Source of the DNA: an uncultured Kordia sp.
Lineage (GTDB): Bacteria; Bacteroidota; Bacteroidia; Flavobacteriales; Flavobacteriaceae
Reading direction: 5' to 3'
DNA length: 64,000 nt
Assembly (NCBI RefSeq): GCF_947489565.1
Contig: NZ_CANLEA010000015.1
Span: 1-64,000 of the forward strand
The notes under the pieces were generated by a model. It had not been told where the DNA came from, did not search any database, and saw only the letters and a program-made list of their open reading frames with translations. Positions 20,073 to 32,000 of the stretch are shown here, piece after piece. Numbering within the stretch: position 1 is the stretch's first letter; every line of letters starts with the position of its first letter. The translations under genes were made by a program, and so were the position numbers.

Positions 20073-23000
20073 ATGAAGTCTCTATTAGATACATTATACA
20101 AATTAGGAGTTCGTTTAGAAATACAGGATAACGACCTAAAAATTAAAGCTCCACAAGGTGTAGTAACATCTTCTCATATACAAGAAATAAAAAAGTATAA
20201 AGAAGATTTAATTACATTATTGAGTGCTGAAAATACTTCAAAGATTCCCAAAGCTCCAACACAAGCTTTTTATCCTTTGACATCAGCTCAAAAACGTATT
20301 TGGATGCTGAGTCAATTCAACAATGCAAATACAGCTTATAACATCGTTGTAGCCTATCAAATGGAAGGCATGTTGAATAAAGAAGCCTTAGAAAAAGCTT
20401 TTCAATATGTTATTGACCGACATGATAGTTTGCGAACATCTTTTGTAGAAAAAGACGGAGAAGTATTTCAGCAAATTACACCAGCAGGACAAAACACTTT
20501 TGAAATAGAATACATAGATGAAACGACTGCTACAATTGAAAATATAGCTCCGTTTTATGAATTTGATTTAGACATCTCAATTGCTCCTTTATTGGGCGCG
20601 CGTCTTCTCAAAATATCCGAAACCAAACATATACTCATAGCTGTATTGCATCACAGTATTGGCGATGGTTGGTCTATGGAAGTTTTCTCCAGAGAATTGG
20701 TCATTGCGTATAATGCGCATTGTACATCAAAACCTGTAGAACTTCCAACGTTAGCAATTCAATATCCAGATTATGCAGTTTGGAAAAACCAATCTGAAAA
20801 CACTGAAAATCATAAAAAAGCAGCAACATATTGGTTCAACAAATTTCAAGGAGAACTTCCATCACTACAATTACCTAGCTTTACAAAGCGTCCCGCAGTA
20901 AAGACATACAATGGAAAAACGAATCATTTCAAATTTTCAAGCGAATTCCATCAGACTTTAACTCAGTTCTCAAAAGATCAAAATGTTACTTTATTTGTGA
21001 CGCTATTAGCTGGAATCAATGCGTTTCTATATCGATATACAGATCAAGATGATATTATTTTAGGAACACCAGTAGCTGGAAGAGAACATCCAGACTTACA
21101 AAACCAAATAGGTCTTTTTATCAATACAATTGCAATTCGTACACAAATTGCATCAAACGATAATTTCACCAAAATAGTACAACGTGCAAGAGAAAATATT
21201 TTTGAAGCATACGAGCATCAATCGTATCCATTTGACGAATTAATAGAGAAGCTTCAGTTAAAAAGAGATGTATCTCGCTCGGCATTATTTGATGTAATGG
21301 TAGTATTGCAAAGTCAATCGCAATTACAAGCAGTCGCAACCGATAATTTCTTTAAAGGATTAGAAACAAAACCACATCAGGTAGATTCTAATGTAGCAAT
21401 GTTTGATCTTAGTTTCGTTTTTGCAGAAACAGAAGAGTTAAAATTGACATTAAATTACAATGCAGATATCTATGAAACTTCTTTTATTGACAGATTTCTT
21501 GAACATTTTGAAAGCTTCATGCGTAAAATCATTACAACGGAAGTGGCAACACCAATTCGTCAAGTAAATTATCTTTCAACAAAAGAAATAGAAACACAAT
21601 TAACGAATTACAATGCAACAAGTGAGTCGTATCCAAAAAACAAAACACTAGTTGATATATTTCAAGATCAAGTACATAAATGTCCAAATGCAATCGCTGT
21701 AGTATTTGAAGGAAATGCGCTTACGTACAAAGAATTAAATGAAACATCAAATCAGCTAGCACACTATTTAAAAGAAACCTACAATCCGCAGCCAGATGAT
21801 GTTATCGCAATACTGTTAGATCGTAGCGAGTGGCTTATCATTTCAATATTAGGAATTCTAAAAGCAGACGCGGCATATGTGCCAATGGCAGTAGAATATC
21901 CGAAAAATAGAATAGACTATATCTGTGCAGATGCAGCATGTAAAGCTGTGATTGACAGAGAAGAATTGACTGTTTTTAAAGAGAAGGCAGCTGCTTATAA
22001 CAATACACTTCCAACGCAAGCAATTCGCCCAGAAAATTTAGCGTATACCATTTATACTTCTGGAACTACAGGAAATCCAAAAGGCGTCATGATTACACAT
22101 AAAAACTGTGTAAATATCATGTCTTACTTTAACAAAGAAGTACACAATATTTCGCTAACCTGTAAATCAATTTTTGATGTTTCTGTAAAGGAAATATTCA
22201 CAGCACTTACGTCTGGAAGTACTTTATATATAGCAAAAGAAGAAACCACTTTTGATCCTGAAGCTTACGCCAAATTTCTATATAAAAATCAAATATCATA
22301 CAGTTATCTTCATCCCATGCATGTGCATCTTATTGCAAAAACATTGGATTCTTATGAAGAAATCTTTCTGAAAAAAATCATTCTTGGAGTAGAACCTATC
22401 AAACCAGAAATGGTTGCTTGGTATCTGTCCAAAAATATAAAAGTCATCAATGCATATGGACCTTCAGAAACGACGGTTTGTGCTACTGCGTATGAAGTTA
22501 GCAGTATAGATGCCATTAAAACACCAAATATTCCTATCGGGAAACCTATTGCCAATTATCAAGTATATATTGTAGATAGTGTATACAATACTTTACAACC
22601 AGATGGTATTTTGGGAGAATTATGTATTTCGGGTGATGGAGTTGGAAAAGGATATATAAATCAACCAGAATTAACTGCTCAAAAATTCATTCCGCATCCT
22701 TTTATAGAAGCTGAAATTTTATACAAAACAGGAGATTTAGCTAGAAAACTTCCTGATGGAAATATTGAATTTATAGGCAGAAGTGATCGACAAATTAAAA
22801 TTCGTGGTCACAGAATCGAATTAGGAGAAATAGAAGCGGCAATTACAAACATAAACACTATTGAAGTTGCCTATGTAGATGTTCAATTACATCAAAACGA
22901 AAAACACTTAGTCGCTTATTATATAAGTACTAAAAAGCTGCTTAAAGAAGAAATTCGCAAGCATTTACAAACGCAAGTGCTAGACTATATGCTTCCTAGT

Positions 23001-26000
23001 TTCTACATGGAAATTCCAAAGTTGCCACTAACGGTCAATGGAAAAATAGATCGAAAAAAGTTGTCAGCAATAGATTTGGACGACATGATACAGGCGGAAT
23101 ATATACTGCCAAGTACAGCCATGGAAAAAGAATTGGTGGCGATTTGGAAGCAAGTATTGGGAACGCAACAGATTGGAATTACGAATAATTTCTTTGAATT
23201 GGGCGGACACAGTATGAAAGCCATGCAACTGGTAAATCATATAAATACTGCCTTTGAGAGCGATTTACACATGCGTGATGTGTTTCTGTATCCAACGATA
23301 GCAAGCATTTCAGAACAAATAGCTCAAAAGAATACGATTCAAGTACTACCAGCAGCATTCAAACCGAATTATGCGCTCTCAAACATTCAGCAACAAATTT
23401 GGATAGAAAGTCAAATTCCAGAAGGCTCAAAAGCCTATCACATGCCGTTTGTCATTGAATTATCAGGGAAATATGAATTGGATGTTTTGCACGCAGCGAT
23501 GGATTGTATGATTGAACGTCATGAAATCTTAAGAACCGTTTTTAGAAAAGATGATCAAGAAACGGTCAAACAATGGATTTTAGGCGCCAAAGAAATTACT
23601 CGTAGCTATGACTTTTTTGACTGCACAAATCGAGAAGATGCGCATGCTTTCGTGAAAACATATGTGGACGATGAGAACGATAAAATATTCAACTTAGCAG
23701 AAGGTCCATTACTACATTATACGTTGTTTGATATGCCAGCGGATAAAAGTATTTTTTATCTAAAACTGCATCATATCATTGCCGATGGTTGGTCCATTCA
23801 AGTATTGCTAAAAGAATTATTTGATCACTACGAAGCACTGAAAAACAACAAAACGATTTCATTATCTCCATTATCATTGCAATACAAAGACTATGCGGAA
23901 TGGGAAAAAACAGTGACTTCAGAAGCTGCCTTAAGTACACATGAAAAGTTTTGGAAAGAAACTCTTTCGGGAGTTTTGCCTGTCATTGATTTGCCAAGAA
24001 CAAAAGTGCGTCCAAAAATCAAAACTTATAACGGAGCAATTTTTGAAACTTCACTATCCGTGACAACGTCAAAAGAACTTCACGTATTTTCAAGAGCGCA
24101 TGAAGGAAGTGTATTTATGACTTTATTGACAATTTGGAAAGTCTTACTGTATAAGTATACGGGAACACAAGACATCATTGTGGGAAGTCCAGTTGCAACA
24201 AGGAAAACAAAAGCACTCGAAGATCAAATTGGACCGTATATCAACACAATTGCTTTACGAAATACAATTACGCCTGAGAAAAACTTTGAAGAATTATACA
24301 CGTCTGTAAAAGACAATACCTTGGCTGCTTTTACTTATGAAGAATATCCTTTAGATGTTTTAGTAAAAAAAATGAACATCAAAAGAGATCACAGTCGAAG
24401 CCCAATTTTCGATATTTTATTTACATCGCAAAATGTGCAATCTTCAATAGTGAGCAATGCCATTCCTTCGGAAGATGAAATTATATACAGAGACAATGTA
24501 TCCTCTAAGTTTGACTTAAATCTAAGCTTTTACGAAAGTGAAGATGCTATTGTTTTAGGATTAAATTTCAATCCAGACATCTATGAAGCAAACACAATTC
24601 ACCAACTTTTAAGTCATTACAAAACACTTATTCCAAAGCTACTTCATAACCAGCAAGTTTCTATAGCAGCGTTGTCAATACTGTCTGACACAGAGCAACA
24701 AAACTATATCAATGCTTCGCAAAGCAAAGAAGTTTCCATTGATCAGAATGATACTATCGTAGGAAGTTTTCAAAATATCGTTCGAAAATATCCAGAGAAT
24801 ATTGCCATACAAACACCAAACAGAAAAGTTACATATCGTGAATTAGATACAGTAAGCAATCAATTTGCACACTATCTAAAGCAACACTATAAAATTACTT
24901 CTAGACAAGGTATTGTCGTAAAACTAGAAAGGGACGAATGGTTTTTTGTAACCATCATGAGTATCTTAAAAACAGGATCTTATTTCATTCCGGTGGACGT
25001 AGATTTTCCTGAAAAAAGAATCGATTATATCTTAAAAAATAGTGGAAGTTCTCTCTGTATTGACGCTGCTTTTATAACAACATTTACGGAGCAACAAGAT
25101 ACATACAGTAAAGATTTTGAAACCACTGAAATAGATGCCAATACTACATGCTACAGCATTTATACTTCAGGAACTACAGGAAATCCAAAAGGTGTTTTAA
25201 TTCCGCACAAAGCGGTTGTAAACTATGCAAATTGGTTTATTTCCTCAAACAATATAACAGAAAATGATAGTTCTATCGTGCTTTCTAGTTTGGCATTTGA
25301 CCTTATCTATACGAGCGTATTTCCGTGTATTCTGTCTGGTGCGACTCTTTTTGTGCCGCCAACAGGACAAACCAAGAACATTATTGAAATTACAAATTTT
25401 ATAGCGGAACATGGAATTACATATCTGAAAATCACGCCGTCTTATTTAAATGTTTTTCTAGATATTTCTGAGAATATTCTAACGCGAGATGCCAAATTAA
25501 GATTGATTGTTAGTGGAGGAGAATCGCCGATACGAAGTGATGTTGAAAAAATTGTCCATTCTGGAATTCATATGTTAAACCATTATGGTCCTACAGAAGC
25601 GACTATCGGAACCTGTACACATTTGGTAACGCCAGAAAATTTAGCTGCTTTTGTAGAAAATCCAGTCATTGGAAAACCGATTTTCGGGAACTATATATAT
25701 GTGCTCGATGCTTCATTACAATTAGTTCCGAATGGAGTTATGGGCGAATTATATATTGGAGGGAACGGACTGGCAAAAGGCTATTTAGATGCCGAAGAAA
25801 CAAACCTAAAGTTCATTGCAGATCCATATAGAGCCGACAATAGAATCTATAAAACAGGTGATTACGGAAAAATTCTTCTTGATGGAACGATTCAGTTTTT
25901 AGGTAGAAAAGACAAGCAACTAAAAATCAATGGTTACAGAATTGAAACGCAAGAAATAAAAAGTTTATTGCTAGCGCATGACGCCATTACCAACGCACAC

Positions 26001-29000
26001 ATTGCAGTTGTTGAAAAGGACGGACAACAATTGCTTATTGCTTTTGTTGTGGGAACAATTGCAGATACCAACAAAATTAAAGAATATTTAGGTCAATATT
26101 TGCCAGCGTATATGTTGCCAAGACAAGCGTATGTATTTAATGAATTTCCGATGAATGAAAACGGAAAAATCATTGAAGAAACGTTGTTGGAAAGTATTGA
26201 TATTACACAAGAAAACACAACCAATTATGTGCCGCCAAGCTCTGAAATAGAGAAAATGTTGGCAACGATTTGGCAAGACGTTTTAGGAGCTAAACCCATA
26301 GGAATTAAAGATGTATTCTTTGAATTAGGAGGCGATTCCATCAAAGCAATTCAAATATTATCGAGAGTAGGAGAACAAGGATTTACGTTTGATTTGACAG
26401 ATATTTTAAAATATCCAACCATCGAACAATTGGGATCATTCGTAAGAGTTAAAAAAAGGAAAATTCCTCAAAATCAGGTTTTTGGAGAAGTTTCCTTAAG
26501 TCCAATTCAACAGCGATTCTTAAGCAATGAAGAAAATATTCCGCATTTCTTTAACTATTCATTCCTATACGAAAGCAAACTTCCGTTAGAAGAAAAAAAG
26601 GTTCAAAAAGCCTTTGAACTTCTATCCGAACATCATGATATTTTAAGAGTACAATTTTCCAAGTCAACTACAGAATGGAAACAAATCATACAAACACAGG
26701 CTGTATATGATTTTTATAAGTTTGAATCGACTTCGGAAGAGTTTGTATTCGAAAAATCACAATATGTGCAGGAGCAAATTAAAGTGACAGATACTTTGAT
26801 TGGATTGGCACTTTTTAAAGATCACGAAAAATCATTGCTCTTCTTTACATTCCATCATCTAATTATCGATATAATTTCATGGTACAGTCTAAAAGAAGAT
26901 TTTGAAAACATATACCAAAGTTTACACAACAACACAGCCGTTGCATTGCCTCAAAAAACAGATTCATATGCGTATTGGGTGCAACAACAACTAGCAAAAA
27001 TACAAACCAAACAATTCCAAAAAGACAGTGACTATTGGAAGCAATTTGAAAAAGAATTACATACACCAATATTCAAAAACACAACGGAATTCATAAATAC
27101 ATTTGAACATCAAGAAGTTGCTTCGTTCCAATTTTCAAAAGAAGAAACATTGTTGTTCCAAGAATTACCACAAAAAAAATACAACATCAACATCGAAGAA
27201 GTACTCATAACAGGATTGTTAGATGCTTTTTCGAAAACGTTTGATACACACGAACTTCTCATAGATGTAGAAAGTCATGGAAGGCACGAAACATTAGAAG
27301 CTACCGATATCAGTCGTACTGTAGGATGGTTTACGTCCATCTATCCTGTGCAATTGCAAAACCATAGCACATTACGTGAACGCATCATTCACACGAAAGA
27401 AGTATTGCGAAAAGTACCCAACAAAGGAACGAGCTTCGGAATGTATAAATACTTGTCAAATACAACACAAGAATTCATACAACCACAACTACGCATTAAC
27501 TATATCGGAAATATTGATGCAAGCGCTGTAGAAGAAGGTTTTTTAATCATGAAACCTAGCGTGCATCCAATTGCAGAAAAACGTACGCGCGATTATATCA
27601 TTGATGTACAAGCACGCATACAAAATGGAGAATTGCATGTACAATGCTTCTATCCAAAAGATTTTCTTGCAGCAACAACCATAGAAAAACTGTTGACTGC
27701 TTATGCGCAAGAATGTCACGAAATCGTAGCGCATTGTCAAACCTTAAAAAAGCAAAAATACACACCATCTGATTTTACATTTTCAGACTTCAATATAGCG
27801 GAAATGGAAGCTTCAAACATCTTTGAAGACAACAATGTGGTTGATGTATTGCCGATGAGTTTGCTGCAAAAAGGAATCTTCTATCATTACCAAAGAAACA
27901 CAAGTAGTAAAGCCTATTTTGAACAGAAAAACTTCAAACTCAGAGGAAACTTTAATGCAAATCAAGTTGCAGAAGCTTTTCAAGTAGTACTCGATAAATA
28001 TTCTATTTTAAGAACGTCTTTTTCAGATGATATTGGCGGCGATTTGTTGCAAATTGTAAAAGGAAATCAGAAACTAAATTTCAACTATCACGATGTCTCT
28101 GAGGTTTCGGAAGAAGTCAGAAACGAAACTCTAAAAACCATTAAAGACCAAGACATTAAAGATGGTTTTGATATAGAAAAAGATACGCTAATACGTCTCA
28201 ATGTCTTCAAACTTGCACCTTCTATTTTTGAATTTTGTTTGAGTCACCATCACATTCTGTTTGATGGTTGGTGTAATGGATTAATATTTAGCGACTTCTT
28301 TAAAGCTTATATTCAGCTACAGCAAGGTGTTGTAATTGACATTGGAAGCGAAATTCCGTTTTCTAACTATATCAATTGGTTGACAAAAAGAGACAATTCG
28401 GAAGCAGTTACGTATTGGAAGGAACTATTATTTGACTATGACAAAGGCGTCAAAGTTCCGTATGAAAAAAATATAATAGTGGAAGATGCGAGCAAACTAC
28501 ACGATCGCTATTCATTCCATATCACAGAAGAAGAAACCATTGCTTTACAACGTTTGGCAAATACGAATCGTGTTACCTTAAATACCTTGATTTCTGGAAT
28601 TTGGGGAATGCTCTTAGCAAAATATAACGACACAAAAGATGTGGTTTTTGGAGCGGTAGTTTCTGGAAGACCAGGAGATTTACAACATGTGGAAAGTATG
28701 GTTGGTTTATTCATCAATACGATTCCTGTACGTGTGCGATTTGAAGAAGAATCCTTTGAAAATGTCGTAAAAGATCATCAACAATTTTGGATCGATTCAC
28801 AAGCGCATCAATATTTGCAATTATCTGAAATTCAAGCGAATTCTCAGTTGAAAGATCGTTTAATCAATCACTTATACGTATTTGAAAACTATCCAAGTCT
28901 CAGTTCTTTGAACGAAAACAAAAAGAATTTAGACTTTGAATTTTTAGATTTTGAAGTGTACGAACAATCCAATTACAACTTTGCAATGATTGTCATGCCG

Positions 29001-32000
29001 GGAGCGGAATTGCATTTCGGATTTTCATACGATGCCAATTTATTTGAAACACAAGACTTGCAAAAAATTGAAAGTCACCTCAAAAATTGCATCCAACAAA
29101 TCATAAAAAATCCAACGCTTTCTATTTCAGATATTGATATTATCACACCAAAGGAAAAAGAAGTATTGCTTTCCGATTTCAAAGGCTTTGAAGAAGAACG
29201 AAACGAAGCAGATACATTGGTGTCGCTGATTCACAAACATGCAATAGAATTGCCAAATCATGCCGCTGTGATTGATCATGAAGATGCACTTTCATACACA
29301 GAATTAGATCAGTTTTCTTCCAAAATTGCCAATTATCTCATTGAGAATAATATCCCGAAAGGAAAAAACATTGGAATACTCTATCACAAATCAACTACCT
29401 ACATCGGACTGATTCTAGGAATCTTAAAAGCAGGTTGCGCGTATGTACCATTAGATATAAACTGGCCTCAAAAACGAAAAAAAGAAGTACTAGATCAGGC
29501 TGAAGTTCCTTTAATATTCATTGGGACTTCCGAAATACCAACGGCAAATATATTGCAATGGGAATGTTCTGAATTAAATACCTATGCATGTGTTGACAAC
29601 GACGATCCGTACGCGATCCTAGAAAATGAAAGTCCGTTAATGTCGCAGGAATTATGGAATCACATCGCAAGCACAGCTACAGATGCTATTGAAGCAGGAG
29701 GTTGGGTGAGTAGTTTTACAGGATTGCCGTTTTCTGAACTAGAAATGAACGAATATTCAGAAAATGTACTGCAAAGAGTGCGTCCATATCTCAACAAAAA
29801 CAAGCGTGTACTTGAAATTGGTTGTGCTTCAGGAATTACCATGTTTGCCGTAGCGCCGCATGTAAAAGAATATATAGGATTGGATATTTCTTCGGAAGTC
29901 ATTCAAAAAAATAGAGAAAAAATACAACGAGAAGGAATCCTAAATGTCTCTTGCTATGTAAAAGGCGCGGCAGATATTGATGCACTTGACTTAGGAACCT
30001 TTGATATTGTCATTATCAATAGTGTGATACAATGTTTTCCTGGATTGAATTATTTACGTGATATTCTTGCAAAAGCTTGTTCAATTGTTGCCAAAGATGG
30101 AATGTTGTTTTTAGGCGATATCATGAATCATGATACAAAGCAAACCATGTTGGAAGATCTTCTAATGTATCAACAAGCACATCCTAATGTAAAAACGAAA
30201 CTTGCATTTGATACCGAACTCTTTGTTGCACCAGCCTTTTTCCTTGATTATGTTGCTCAAAATCAATTGCCAATAAAACCGATTGTTTGTGGTAAAATAC
30301 ATTCCATCGCCAACGAATTGACAACCTATCGCTATGATGTTATTTATGAAATGGGCGAGGAGCATGCGCTTCCAAGTAGTTATACTTTGAAACAACAGCA
30401 TGGAAAAAATGTTATTGAACAACAATCTATTGAAAGTTGCTACAGAGAAGTTTCTGCGGAAGCAGCAGCATACATGATTTTTACTTCGGGAACTACTGGA
30501 AAATCAAAAGGAGTTAGTGTAGCACATAAAAGCATTATCAACACCTTAAAATGGCGCGAACGTGTATACGAATTCACAAACGAAGACAATATCTTAAGCA
30601 TTCCATCTTTTCACTTTGATGCTTCTGTAGAAGATATATTTGGTGCGCTAATTGTAGGCGCAACACTGTGCATTCCAGATCAAAACAAAACACTAGAAAC
30701 AGCCTATCTTTCAAACTTCATACAAGACCAAAAAGTCACGAACTTTATTGCAGTTCCAACATTTTATGAAGTATTGGTGAACGATTTACAAGACAAATCA
30801 CTCAACCTAAAATCCATTACTGTAGCTGGAGAAGCATTGACACAAAGTGTGTTGGAGAAGCATTACGAACTATTGCCAGCCGTTAAACTATTCAACGAAT
30901 ACGGACCTACGGAAACCTCTGTTTGCGCTACGTATAAAGAAATGTTGCCTTCTTCAATAATATCGATTGGAAAACCGATTGATAATATGGAGATTCTCAT
31001 TTTAGATTCAGATCACAAATTATTACCCGTAGGAATTGCAGGAGAAATAGCGATTGGCGGTGTTGGTGTTTCGCTTGGATATTATAATGACGTAGAAAAG
31101 ACAGAGCAAAAATTCATTGCGCATCCGTACAAAACTGGAGAAATTATCTATAAAACAGGCGATTTAGGAAAATGGTTGCCAAATGGAGAACTTGAATTTT
31201 TAGGTAGAAACGATCACCAAGTTAAAATACGAGGTTTTAGAGTTGAACTTACGGAAATAGAAGCTGTTTTAGAAACACATCTGCTCATACGAAGAGCTGT
31301 AGTTTCAAACAATGACGATCGTTTGTTGGCATTTGTAGAACTTACAGACGCTGAATCGTTGGATGCAGATACGATTCTGAATTATGCAGCAAGCCGTTTG
31401 CCATCCTATATGATTCCTTCAAAAATAGAAATTATAGATGCGATTCCGCTGACTCCAAATAACAAGATTGATCGTAAAAAAATCAAGACTTTCTCGCTAA
31501 AAACGAATCAGAATGCGGTAGCAAATCTACCAGAAACGGAAAAAGAACAAATTTTAGCGAGCGTATGGAAAGAAGTATTGAATATTGCTCATGACATTTC
31601 AGTCGATGATAATTTTTATGATCTTGGTGGAGATTCTATAAAATCGATGTTGGTCGTTTCTAAACTAAAAAAACAGCAATATCACATCAGTGTGACCAAT
31701 GTATTAATGGCGCCAACATTAAAAGATCAAGCATTAAAACTCGCGTTAAAAGATGCTACAAATGCGCAACATCAAATTAATATAACGTCAGCATTATTGC
31801 CGATTCAATCGGAATTTGTAAATCAATTCGGAACGATTCCTTCGCAATTCAATTTGGCAATCGCGTTGGTAAATGAAGATACAAATGATCGATGGTTGCC
31901 AGATGCAGTTCAAGAAATACTGCGTGTATTAATGCAGCAACATGATGCGTTGCAACGAAATTTTAAACAAGAAGACGATCAGTGGTATATGCAGTATGAT

